64,000 nt of DNA from Nitrosopumilus oxyclinae (GTDB lineage: Archaea; Thermoproteota; Nitrososphaeria; Nitrososphaerales; Nitrosopumilaceae), in NCBI RefSeq assembly GCF_013407165.1, contig NZ_CP026994.1:496001-560000 (forward strand), given 5' to 3'. A program made the translations under genes and the position numbers. Below are positions 17,084-25,249 of this stretch, piece by piece. Each line of letters starts with the position of its first letter. Position 1 is the first letter of the stretch. The notes below the pieces were generated by a model that was not told the DNA's origin, made no database searches, and worked only from the letters and a program-made list of their open reading frames with translations.

Positions 17084-17781
17084 TTCTTTCCTCGTCTTTG
17101 AGTATGTTCCTTAGATGCTTTTTCATATGATTCTTTATTTCCTATATCTGTAAATCCATTTTTTGTAATGAAACTGCTGACTAATTTTTTATTAGTCATG
17201 GCCTTTTTTATCACGTCATCCATTCCATATGGTTTGTTCTTTGGAATCAGATTGAGTACTTTTGGTTCCATTACATAGCAACCCATGTTTACATTGGCCT
17301 TTATCTCTGGTTTTTCTTTCCAGCTTAGCACTTTACCTGTTTTTGATACATCAATTACACCATATTCTAAATTGGTTTTGTATTCGTTTAGACTCATTGT
17401 AACAAATGCTTTTTTTGTTTTGTGCTGTTTGATCATATTTCTAAGATTAAAATCAAATATTGAATCTCCATACATGCAAACAAAAGTATCGTCAATGAAT
17501 TTCTCTGCAGTTTTTAGTTGACCTGCAGTGGCAAGTGGTTTGTTTGAAATTGCATATTCTATATTTACTCCAAATTTCTCACCATCTCCAAAATAGTCCT
17601 CAATTGTTTCTCTAAGATGACTTACACACAAAACAATTGATTTTACTCCGTTTTTTTTATTCCAATCTATGAGGTGTTCTAAAATTGGTTTTTTACCTAA
17701 TGGTAACATTGGTTTTGGAGTTTTCTTAGTCAATGGAAGCAATCTGGTACCTAGACCTCCTGCTAAAATCACTGTCTTCAC
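17080..17781 (-). CDS. Sugar-phosphate nucleotidyltransferase
   Basis: 233 residues. The N-terminus GGLGTRLLPLTKKTPKPMLP is the nucleotide-binding signature of NTP-transferases (glucose-1-phosphate thymidylyl/mannose-1-phosphate guanylyl type); YGDSIFDFN holds the metal-binding Asp and KEKPEI the sugar-binding Lys. There is no C-terminal left-handed helix domain, so acetyltransferase function is provided, if at all, by the coupled downstream GNAT gene. Product likely a nucleotide-activated sugar for glycans or S-layer glycosylation; base and sugar specificity cannot be told. Confidence 0.87.
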   Translation of the reverse strand: MKTVILAGGLGTRLLPLTKKTPKPMLPLGKKPILEHLIDWNKKNGVKSIVLCVSHLRETIEDYFGDGEKFGVNIEYAISNKPLATAGQLKTAEKFIDDTFVCMYGDSIFDFNLRNMIKQHKTKKAFVTMSLNEYKTNLEYGVIDVSKTGKVLSWKEKPEIKANVNMGCYVMEPKVLNLIPKNKPYGMDDVIKKAMTNKKLVSSFITKNGFTDIGNKESYEKASKEHTQRRGKK

Positions 17782-17836
17782 AAATATTATTTGAAATATG
17801 ACTATTTATGTTCGAGGATGTTTTTAGACTAGAATT

Positions 17837-19138
17837 TCATCCTGTAATTTTTGATAATTTTTTCAAAATACTTTTGGGGTTATCTCCAAAAATTATTATC
17901 ATTGGCTCTTTTCCAAAATCTCCCTTATGAAAAATAACATCTGGAGGTGATTTCAAATTTTTTATTGCATTTTGAATTCCCCACTCTATCGATGATCCTT
18001 TAATTTTTACATCATTGGGCTCTTTAACTCTGTCATAGCTAGAAACTGATAATTTTGATTTTTTAATTTTAGAAATTATTGATTTTTCATATTTCAAATT
18101 TATTGCAGAATGAATTTCTGAAAATTTTTTATTTACTGTAAGCAATGCAGTAGCAACATGTTTTGAGCCCCCATATGTCAGATTGCCTGCAACTATGACT
18201 TCGTTTCCTGCTTTAACAATTCTTCCTGATAACCCTAAGATATCTTTAGTGGATTTGGGTTTTGATTTAGAATATACAAAATTTGTTTGACATTCAGGAA
18301 TGTTCCTGTAAATATTTTTAATTTTTACAAATTCATTAATTGACTGGGATAATTCTGAATTTATCTTGTCATTGTTCTGAATATCTGTTATCTTTATTCC
18401 CATTCCAACTTTTTTTGCATTTTTAATTGAATTATATGCAAATTCCTTTGCAAATTTTACAGATTCGCGGATTGTTTTTTTGTTTGCTATTGCATAAACA
18501 ATCGCGGCTGAATAATTGCATCCACTTCCATGGTTTGTACTGCTAATTTTTTCACCTGAAATTAGATATTTTGTATTTCTCTCTTGGACAAAATCTGCTA
18601 TCTGATTATTTTTTCCTTCTATTCCTGTAATTATTACATTCTTTGCTCCCATTTTTTGGATGTTTTTTGCAATTTTCTCTACTGTGTTTTTTGAATTTAT
18701 CTTTAATTTTGATAATATTTCTGCCTCGAATCTATTTGGGGTGATAACTGTTGCAAGTGGAATTATGTATTTTTGAAAATCTTTAATTGCTTTATTTTGT
18801 ATCAGTGCTCCACCAGTTGTAGATTTGATAACTGGATCTACAACAATTGGAATTTTTATTTTTTTTAATTGTTGGTATAGTGTTTTAATTATTTCAGAAT
18901 TAAACACCATTCCTATTTTAATTCCGTCAATTTTAAAATCATTTAATACTGATTCAAGTTGATTTTCCAATATTTTTTTTGATACTGGTTCAATCATTCC
19001 AAAACTTGAAGTATTCTGACCTGTAATTGCAGTGATTACTGTTAATCCATATGCTCCCAATTCTGAAAATGACTTTACATCACTTTGAATTCCTGCCCCT
19101 GATGATGGGTCGGATCCTCCAATAGAAAGCAGATTCAT
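17837..19138 (-). CDS. thiDN: ThiD-ThiN fusion: HMP(-P) kinase and thiamine-phosphate synthase
   Basis: 433 residues. The N-terminal 255 residues are a ribokinase-fold ThiD (GGSDPSSGAGIQSDVKSF; STNHGSGCNYSAAI as the anion-hole/ATP motif), which phosphorylates HMP twice. The C-terminal 170 residues match ThiN (LGLSGRIVKAGNEVIVAGNL, GSSIEWGIQNAI, DVIFHKGDFGKEPMIIIFG), the archaeal replacement for ThiE. Together with ThiC at 19878 this gives the pyrimidine branch and coupling step of thiamine synthesis. No TPP riboswitch is visible. Confidence 0.9.
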   Translation of the reverse strand: MNLLSIGGSDPSSGAGIQSDVKSFSELGAYGLTVITAITGQNTSSFGMIEPVSKKILENQLESVLNDFKIDGIKIGMVFNSEIIKTLYQQLKKIKIPIVVDPVIKSTTGGALIQNKAIKDFQKYIIPLATVITPNRFEAEILSKLKINSKNTVEKIAKNIQKMGAKNVIITGIEGKNNQIADFVQERNTKYLISGEKISSTNHGSGCNYSAAIVYAIANKKTIRESVKFAKEFAYNSIKNAKKVGMGIKITDIQNNDKINSELSQSINEFVKIKNIYRNIPECQTNFVYSKSKPKSTKDILGLSGRIVKAGNEVIVAGNLTYGGSKHVATALLTVNKKFSEIHSAINLKYEKSIISKIKKSKLSVSSYDRVKEPNDVKIKGSSIEWGIQNAIKNLKSPPDVIFHKGDFGKEPMIIIFGDNPKSILKKLSKITG

Positions 19139-19231
19139 TATATTTTCTTAGTTTAAAGTACTAATCTGTATTTCCATTTAATGTGCGTTTTTGTAATATC
19201 TATTTTATACTTGAATAACTCACTTTCTTTG

Positions 19232-19423
19232 ATGACAAAAATCCCTATGGTGGATGATGCTACTCCTGACACACTACAGTGTACCACTTGTTTGTTACCT
19301 ATGCAGTACCAAACAATAAAGGATGATAAATTTCTCTGGCAATGTTTCAAATGCGGCAAGCAATATCTTATTTCAAAAAATATGGATGACACTATGGAGG
19401 AGAGCTGGAGTCCACCAAGATAA
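19232..19423 (+). CDS. Small zinc-ribbon protein
   Basis: 63 residues from the ATG at 19232; the frame is open further upstream but a TATA-like TTTTATAC at about 19202 sits about 26 bases before this ATG. Two pairs of Cys (CTTC and CFKC) form a zinc ribbon. It overlaps the next gene by one base (TAATG), so the two are coupled. Role unknown; DNA, RNA or protein binding are all possible. Confidence 0.65.
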   Translation: MTKIPMVDDATPDTLQCTTCLLPMQYQTIKDDKFLWQCFKCGKQYLISKNMDDTMEESWSPPR

Positions 19424-19647
19424 TGGATGTCTCTGAATTAAATTCTTTAAAGTCTGAAAATAAAAAACTACGAAACTACATTTCACTAGTTTATGCTGAA
19501 ATTGAGTTATCTCAGCGTCTATATGAAATAAAACAAAACTTTGCAGATTCTCCTGATTCTAAGCGTATTATCGTGCCTATTGTGGATAGAATTTCTAAAA
19601 TAAAGTTAGAAAAACAAGTTTTAGAAAATGAATTGAAACTAGTGTAA
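19423..19647 (+). CDS. Small coiled-coil protein
   Basis: 74 residues with heptad-like leucines (LNSLKSENKKLRNYISL at the start; KLEKQVLENELKLV at the end), so probably a helical dimer. Its start codon overlaps the stop of the zinc-ribbon gene; the two products may form one complex. No family recognised. Confidence 0.6.
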   Translation: MDVSELNSLKSENKKLRNYISLVYAEIELSQRLYEIKQNFADSPDSKRIIVPIVDRISKIKLEKQVLENELKLV

Positions 19648-19650
19648 TGG

Positions 19651-19815
19651 TTATGATGTTTGAGTTACACAATCAAAAGAACAGAATTCATCTTTCATAC
19701 TGTAAAATTCTCTACCACAATGTCTGCATTCTCTAATTGATCTCATAGCATTATTTGCACTTTCTGGCATAAAAGGTCGATCATTTTTCTTAATATAGTG
19801 CCAAAGAGTTTTCAT
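19651..19815 (-). CDS. Mini zinc-finger protein (C-x2-C...C-x3-C)
   Basis: 54 residues from ATG 19815; a GTG at 19842 could add nine. The C-terminus CRHCGREFYSMKDEFCSFDC is a C-x2-C-x11-C-x3-C finger very similar to the two tiny proteins at 59949 and 60044, so it belongs to one family in this genome. It is divergent from thiC and shares the short spacer with it. Function unknown. Confidence 0.6.
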   Translation of the reverse strand: MKTLWHYIKKNDRPFMPESANNAMRSIRECRHCGREFYSMKDEFCSFDCVTQTS

Positions 19816-19877
19816 GCGATCAGAACTTTTTATGATTTTCACGATTGTTTAAATCAGGTAAAAACATAGAATACGTT

Positions 19878-21206
19878 ATGGCAACTCAAATGACTTCTGC
19901 AAGACGTGGAGTAGCAACTGATGAAATGAAACAAGTTGCAAAAGACGAGGATGTTTCACTTGAATGGCTAATTCCTAAAATTGCAAAGGGCTCAATAATT
20001 ATTCCAAGCAATAACGTGAGACCTCAAAAAATACACAATGTTGGAATCGGTAAGGGGTTGAAAACTAAAGTTAATGTCAACATTGGAACATCTACATTAA
20101 ATGTTAATCTTGATGAAGAAGTAGAAAAAGCTAAAGTTGCAATAAAGTATCATGCAGACACTATAATGGATCTAAGTGATGGCGGTGATGTTAAAGAAAT
20201 ACGTCGAACACTGATGGATGCTGCACCGATCACATTTGGAACTGTTCCAATTTACGAAGCTTACAATTACGGAGTTGAAGTTCACAAGAATCCTTTGAAT
20301 TTAACTGAAGATGATTACATCAAAGCATTTGAAAATAATGCAAAAGATGGAGTTGATTATACAACAGTTCATTGTGGAATTACTAAAGATATTGCAAAAA
20401 GAATTCTCAAAGTTCAACGATATGGTGGTGTTGTTAGTAAAGGTGGCACAATAACTGCTGCTTGGATGTTAAAACATGATAAAGAAAATCCATACATCAC
20501 TCATTATGATTACATGATGGAGATAGCCAAAAAATATGATGTTACATTTAGCCTTGGAGATGCATTAAGACCAGGCTCAATTTTAGATTCTCATGATGAA
20601 TTACAAGTTCAAGAGATGATTAACATCTCTAGATTAACTAAACGTGCACATGAACAAGATATTCAAGTGATGGTTGAAGGACCAGGACACGTTCCATTAA
20701 ATGAAGTTGCTGCAAACGTAAGACTTGCAAAATCTCTAATTGGCGATGTTCCATATTATGTTCTAGGACCCTTAGTCACTGATGTTGCATCTGGCCATGA
20801 TCATATTGCTAGTGCAATTGGTGCAGCAGTTTCTGCAAGTGAAGGTGTTGATCTTTTATGTTATCTTACACCTTCTGAACATTTAGCATTACCAAATGCC
20901 GATGAGGTAAAGGCTGGATTAATCGCATATAGAATTGCAGCTCATGCTGGAGACCTTGTAAAGATTCGTGACAAAGTTATCAAATGGGATATGGAAATGA
21001 CTGAAGCCCGACGTACTTTAGATTGGGAGAAGCAACTAGCATTATCTATTGATCCTGAAGAGGCTGCAAAAATTCATAGTAGAACAGGACAGCATCCTGG
21101 CAATAATGTTCCTTGTACTATGTGTGGTGGTGCTTGTGTCTACATGATGTTGCCACAACAGAAAAAATACGAAAAAGAAAATGAAAATTTACAACAAGTT
21201 GAATAA
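19878..21206 (+). CDS. thiC: Phosphomethylpyrimidine synthase ThiC
   Basis: 442 residues from ATG 19878 (in-frame TTG at 19845 rejected, since GTTTAAAT at about 19847 would be the TATA box of a leaderless mRNA). ThiC is a radical SAM enzyme converting AIR to HMP-phosphate. Visible: MDLSDGGDVKEIRR, EGPGHVPLNEV, GPLVTDVASGHDHI, and the C-terminal cluster motif CTMCGGAC that holds the 4Fe-4S cluster. It supplies HMP-P to ThiDN at 17837. The end overlaps the convergent Nudix gene by 18 bases. Confidence 0.97.
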   Translation: MATQMTSARRGVATDEMKQVAKDEDVSLEWLIPKIAKGSIIIPSNNVRPQKIHNVGIGKGLKTKVNVNIGTSTLNVNLDEEVEKAKVAIKYHADTIMDLSDGGDVKEIRRTLMDAAPITFGTVPIYEAYNYGVEVHKNPLNLTEDDYIKAFENNAKDGVDYTTVHCGITKDIAKRILKVQRYGGVVSKGGTITAAWMLKHDKENPYITHYDYMMEIAKKYDVTFSLGDALRPGSILDSHDELQVQEMINISRLTKRAHEQDIQVMVEGPGHVPLNEVAANVRLAKSLIGDVPYYVLGPLVTDVASGHDHIASAIGAAVSASEGVDLLCYLTPSEHLALPNADEVKAGLIAYRIAAHAGDLVKIRDKVIKWDMEMTEARRTLDWEKQLALSIDPEEAAKIHSRTGQHPGNNVPCTMCGGACVYMMLPQQKKYEKENENLQQVE

Positions 21207-21593
21207 TACTTTTTGAAGGCTTGGCACTGTTTCATAATTTTCTAATTCATCCATGTTAATCCATTTGAACTCTGAGTTCTCCCAGTTTAGTTTGATTGTA
21301 GGTTTACTTGATTCAAACAAAAATGGGAATATCTCCCATTCATGATTTTTGTATTGAGGTGAATGAATTTTCATTTCTTCACTTGCTTTGATTAGTGTGA
21401 TTTTGTCTTCTGTAATTCCTGCTTCCTCAAAAATTTCAATTTTTGCTCTTGAAAGAGGCTCTTCCTTATTTTCAATAATTCCGCTAATTCCTGCCCACAA
21501 TCCCTTCATGGATTTTACTTTATCACTCCGCTTGAGAATTAGTAATTTTTCATTATCTTTAATGAATGATGTAACGATCTTTGTAGAACGCAT
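21189..21593 (-). CDS. Nudix hydrolase
   Basis: 134 residues. The Nudix box is GIIENKEEPLSRAKIEIFEE followed by AGI, matching G-x5-E-x7-RE-U-x-EE-x-G-U except that the Arg is Ile; the catalytic Glu residues are kept. The enzyme probably hydrolyses a nucleoside diphosphate derivative. Only 5 bases separate it from the tyrA-like gene upstream, so it may be the last gene of the aromatic cluster. Substrate unknown. Confidence 0.85.
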   Translation of the reverse strand: MRSTKIVTSFIKDNEKLLILKRSDKVKSMKGLWAGISGIIENKEEPLSRAKIEIFEEAGITEDKITLIKASEEMKIHSPQYKNHEWEIFPFLFESSKPTIKLNWENSEFKWINMDELENYETVPSLQKVLFNLL

Positions 21594-21598
21594 GTCGA

Positions 21599-22450
21599 CT
21601 ATTTTTCGACTGCTTTTACCATTTTTGTCATTCTTTTGTAGGATTCAGTTACATCCGTATGTTTGGCAAGTCTCTCTTGGCATTCTTTGATGTAGTCTAT
21701 CACTTCTTCTGTCTTTGATTCTTGAACAGCTGTTAGTAATCTGCCAATGTCTTTCCAAAGTTCTTCTGCCACTCTTCGTATCTCTGGGTTTGCAATGATG
21801 GTCTCAATTAGTTCTGGAGATTCTGTCATGATACTTTCTGCCAATGTTTTTTGAACTCTGAAAGTTGTACCTGACATTTTTTCTGTGAGATTCATCTTTT
21901 CATCTTTTGAAATGATGTTTGCAAAAACTAAATTCATTAAATGTGTTAATCCTAAAATTACTGCTATCTTTTTGTCATGTTCTGCTGCATCTATTGTGAC
22001 AAAGTTTGCTCCACTAAACAATGCTTTTGCAACAGTTAATTCTTTTTTGGCATCTTTGATTGGAACTGAAATAATATTTTGGCCTTTGATTGTTTTGGTA
22101 CCTGGACCAAACATTGGATGAATACAGATTGGATTAATTTTTGCTGGCATTTTTGATAATGATGATACTACTTTGGATTTTTCAGATGATATTTCAATTA
22201 GATATGTGTCTCGTTTCATCTCTTTTGCAATCAGTCTGATTATCTCGGGTGTTCTTCTCGTAGGTGTACAAAGAACAACATAATCTGCTTTTAAAATTCC
22301 CCCTACTAGTGATTCTGATATTTTAACGTCTTTTCCAGATACTTTATTTTCAGAGTCATACCCTGTTACTTCAAATCCTTCGCTTGCAAAATATTTTACA
22401 AACCATTGTCCCATTTGACCCCCTGCGCCAATTATTGTGATCTTTTTCAA
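21599..22450 (-). CDS. tyrA: Prephenate dehydrogenase (TyrA-like)
   Basis: 283 residues. The N-terminal Rossmann motif IIGAGGQMGQWFVKYF binds NAD(P); the middle has HPMFGPGTKTIKGQN, the classic TyrA His-Pro-Met-x-Gly-Pro motif, and a helical dimerisation domain follows. No ACT or chorismate mutase domain is attached; the mutase is in the gene upstream. It oxidises prephenate (or arogenate) towards tyrosine. A 4-base overlap (ATGA) couples it to that gene. Confidence 0.88.
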   Translation of the reverse strand: MKKITIIGAGGQMGQWFVKYFASEGFEVTGYDSENKVSGKDVKISESLVGGILKADYVVLCTPTRRTPEIIRLIAKEMKRDTYLIEISSEKSKVVSSLSKMPAKINPICIHPMFGPGTKTIKGQNIISVPIKDAKKELTVAKALFSGANFVTIDAAEHDKKIAVILGLTHLMNLVFANIISKDEKMNLTEKMSGTTFRVQKTLAESIMTESPELIETIIANPEIRRVAEELWKDIGRLLTAVQESKTEEVIDYIKECQERLAKHTDVTESYKRMTKMVKAVEK

Positions 22451-23817
22451 TTGTTAGTCCTCATTATGTTACCAAGTATATTCATTCCTTCAACCAAAAC
22501 CTCTTCATCTTGGCATGCAGATAATCTGATAAAGTTCTTGTAATTTCCAAATCCTTCACCTGGAGCTACTGCCAAACCTTTCTCTAAGGCACTATTGGCG
22601 AAATTGACTCCATCAAAGCCCTCTTGATTGATTCTTGCAAAAAGGTACATTGCACCATCAGGGACTACAAAATCTAGTCCCATCTCACTTGCTTTTTTAG
22701 ACAACACATCTAGTCGGGTTTGTACTGTATTAGTATTGTTGGATGTGTCTGCTTCAAGGGCTTTCATGGCTACATATTGAATTGCTTCAGGGACATTTGT
22801 AAGACATAATGCTTCTAGTTTTGCCATTTTTTCGATTATTTTTGAATCGGCAATACCGTACCCTACTCTAAATCCGGTCATTGCATGTGATTTTGAAAAT
22901 GATTGTGTTACGATACTTTTCTCATAATTGTAACTTAGAATGCTTTTCCAGCTAGTCTTTGCATATTGTGAATAAATTTCGTCACTGAGAATGTATAGAT
23001 TATTTTCTTTTGCTAACTGGATAATTTCATCTTGTAATTTTTCATTTAGAATTTTTCCTGTGGGATTGTTTGGATAATTCAGAACGATCATTTTTGTATT
23101 TGAATTAATTGTACTTTTGATCTGCTCTACAGATGGTTCCCACTTGTCTTCAACAGTTGTATTGATGGTTCTAACTTTAATCCCTGCATTCAGTGCACAA
23201 TCTTTGTAAGCAGGCCATGCAGGCTCAATTACTATCATCTCATCTCCTGGATTCAAAAGAGTAGTTATTGCTGTGAAAATTGAAAATCTTGCACCGGGGC
23301 TTACAATTATGTTGTCTTGTTGAATATTCACATTGAATTTTTTTGATACATATTTTGCAAGTGATTCCCTAAAGACTGGCATTCCTTTTACTTGGCCATA
23401 TTTTAGAAAGCCTTTATCAAATACTTCTTCTAATGCATCTTTGACTATTTTTGGTGGTAAAAAGTCAGGCTCTCCAACTTCCATATGGATAATTTTTTTC
23501 CCTTGTGCTTCAAGTGATTTTGCTTTTAAGAAAATTGAGAGATGTGTTTGTTTATTTCTAGATTGAACTTTTACTGATTCATTTAATAGAAAATTTAGAA
23601 ACTTTGTTGCCATTGTTTCATCTAATCCGATATTGTTACACAGTGAAATTACTTTTCCACGTAGGCTATCTTCTCTTGCTTCGTCTGTTACTCCTTTACC
23701 GATATTTTTTTTGACTTCTCCAATCTCTTTTGCAATATCTGTTCTAGTTTTTAGTAACTCTATCATTTTTAGAGTGACCTCATCCATTTTGTTTCGAAGA
23801 TCGTTGATATCTGACAT
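22447..23817 (-). CDS. Chorismate mutase fused to class I/II aminotransferase
   Basis: 456 residues from ATG 23817, four bases after the aroC stop (an in-frame start at 23859 inside aroC is less likely). Residues 1-85 form an AroQ-type chorismate mutase (LRNKMDEVTLKMIELLKTRT, IAKEIGEVKK). The rest is a PLP aminotransferase: VGEPDF, NYPNNPTGK, DEIYSQY and the PLP Lys in SFSKSHAMTGFRVGYG. The fusion joins chorismate-to-prephenate conversion to a transamination, for example of prephenate or of the phenyl- and hydroxyphenylpyruvates. Confidence 0.87.
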   Translation of the reverse strand: MSDINDLRNKMDEVTLKMIELLKTRTDIAKEIGEVKKNIGKGVTDEAREDSLRGKVISLCNNIGLDETMATKFLNFLLNESVKVQSRNKQTHLSIFLKAKSLEAQGKKIIHMEVGEPDFLPPKIVKDALEEVFDKGFLKYGQVKGMPVFRESLAKYVSKKFNVNIQQDNIIVSPGARFSIFTAITTLLNPGDEMIVIEPAWPAYKDCALNAGIKVRTINTTVEDKWEPSVEQIKSTINSNTKMIVLNYPNNPTGKILNEKLQDEIIQLAKENNLYILSDEIYSQYAKTSWKSILSYNYEKSIVTQSFSKSHAMTGFRVGYGIADSKIIEKMAKLEALCLTNVPEAIQYVAMKALEADTSNNTNTVQTRLDVLSKKASEMGLDFVVPDGAMYLFARINQEGFDGVNFANSALEKGLAVAPGEGFGNYKNFIRLSACQDEEVLVEGMNILGNIMRTNN

Positions 23818-23821
23818 TTTC

Positions 23822-24919
23822 TTAGAGAACTGGTTTAATTGCTCCTGATAGGAGTGCATGATCTGCTATTGTTAATGCCACAAGTGAATCTACTACTGGT
23901 GGAGCTCTGGGTACTACACATGGATCGTGTCTTCCTTTGACTTGTAGAATAGTTTCTTTTTTTGTTTTGATATCTACCGTTTTCTGCTTTTGAGCAATAG
24001 ACGATGCTGGCTTGAAAGCGATTCTCATTGTAATTGGCATTCCATTTGAAATTCCACCTAGAATTCCACCAGATCTGTTTGTTTCAGTAACGATTTTTCC
24101 TCTCTTTACTACATACAAGTCATTATTTTCAGAACCAAAAAGTTCTGAACCTTGAAATCCTGAACCAAATTCAATTCCTTTCACTGATGGAATTGAAAAA
24201 ATTGCTTTACTCAAATCTGATTCTAATGAACTAAAAATGGGTTCACCTAATCCTACTGGAACATTTGTTGTAACTGATTCAATTATTCCACCAAGTGAGT
24301 CGCCTTTCTTTCTTGCATTTAGAATGTTTTCTCTCATGGTTTTTGCTGTTTTAGTTTCTGGACATCTTACTTCATTTTTATAAATTGAATTAATCATTTT
24401 ACTATTGAATTCTTTTTCCATCTTTATTTTTCCAATCTGTGATGTGAATGAGTTTGTTTCAACACCTAGTGTTACTTTGAGTAATTTTCTTGCAATAGCT
24501 CCTCCCATAACATGGGTAGCTGTTAATCTACCTGAGAATCTCCCTCCTCCTCTGTGATCATTATAGTGATTATATTTTGTCATGGCAGGATAATCTGAAT
24601 GACCTGGTCTTAGCTTTGTTTTCAAATTTTCATAATCTTTTGATTTTTGATCACTGTTCCAAATTACCATTGTAATTGGTGCTCCTGTTGTATGACCTCT
24701 GAAAACACCTGAAATTATTTCAACTACGTCTCCTTCTTTTCTTTGAGTAGAGATTAAATTCTGACCTGGCTTTCTAAGGTCTAGCATTTTTTGAATATCT
24801 TTTTCATCGATTTCTAATCCTGCAGGACATCCATCTAAAACTGCCCCGATTGATTTTCCATGACTTTCGCCAAAACTTGTTAAAACAAGACGCTGACCAA
24901 TAGAACTTCCCGGCAACAT
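23822..24919 (-). CDS. aroC: Chorismate synthase
   Basis: 365 residues. Family signatures are clear: GESHGKSIGAVLDGCPAG at the start, RPGHSDYPAMTKYNHYNDHR with RGGGRFSGRLTA, and RHDPCVVPRAPPVVDS at the end. It converts EPSP to chorismate using reduced FMN. First gene of the minus-strand aroC-CM/AT-tyrA-nudix set, which is separated from aroA by a 330-base spacer holding an RNA candidate. Confidence 0.98.
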   Translation of the reverse strand: MLPGSSIGQRLVLTSFGESHGKSIGAVLDGCPAGLEIDEKDIQKMLDLRKPGQNLISTQRKEGDVVEIISGVFRGHTTGAPITMVIWNSDQKSKDYENLKTKLRPGHSDYPAMTKYNHYNDHRGGGRFSGRLTATHVMGGAIARKLLKVTLGVETNSFTSQIGKIKMEKEFNSKMINSIYKNEVRCPETKTAKTMRENILNARKKGDSLGGIIESVTTNVPVGLGEPIFSSLESDLSKAIFSIPSVKGIEFGSGFQGSELFGSENNDLYVVKRGKIVTETNRSGGILGGISNGMPITMRIAFKPASSIAQKQKTVDIKTKKETILQVKGRHDPCVVPRAPPVVDSLVALTIADHALLSGAIKPVL

Positions 24920-25249
24920 ACTATCAAAGTTATTTGATGTTTATAATTCCTCATTCTGAAATTTGTTGAAAATTTTATCATGAAATTGATTATTTTTTAC
25001 TTATACTTTACACCTGTTTAGAAATTATATTATTATTGGATAAAACATGAAATAATTATAATATATTCTTAAATATAATAATAACATACACAATATATGG
25101 TAAAACGTGTAAATTATAACAAATAGTTTGCGCGGCCCTGCGAAAAAGACATGTTATCACGCGAAAGCGTTGTGAGTGAGGAGAATGCTTTTCACTCTAT
25201 ACAGGGTCGCGCCTTTTATCTCCCTGAATAATTTTTTCTAAAAATAATA
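24920..25249. other. Long spacer between aroA and aroC
   Basis: The 330-base spacer interrupts an otherwise tightly packed cluster. It contains the RNA candidate at 25130-25212 and, on the aroC side, about 200 bases of extremely AT-rich DNA likely to hold the aroC promoter. No protein-coding frame is convincing. Confidence 0.6.
25130..25212 (+). ncRNA. GC-rich three-helix structured RNA candidate
   Basis: In otherwise very AT-rich spacer DNA, GCGCGGCCCTG (25130-25140) pairs over 11 bp with CAGGGTCGCGC (25202-25212). Inside are ACGC-GAAA-GCGT (25159-25170, a GNRA tetraloop hairpin) and GAGTGAG/TTCACTC (25174-25180 with 25191-25197). CTTTTATC follows on the plus strand, like a terminator, which favours the plus strand. 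On the minus strand it would lie in the leader of aroC, 210 bases upstream. No known family is recognised. Confidence 0.65.

Noticed and set aside
17837-19138. Possible TPP riboswitch near the thiamine genes
   Set aside because: ThiC is leaderless and the space before ThiDN shows no TPP aptamer motifs.
25130-25212. GC-rich element as a box H/ACA RNA or tRNA
   Set aside because: There is no ACA box after the outer helix on either strand, no pseudouridylation pocket geometry and no tRNA arms.
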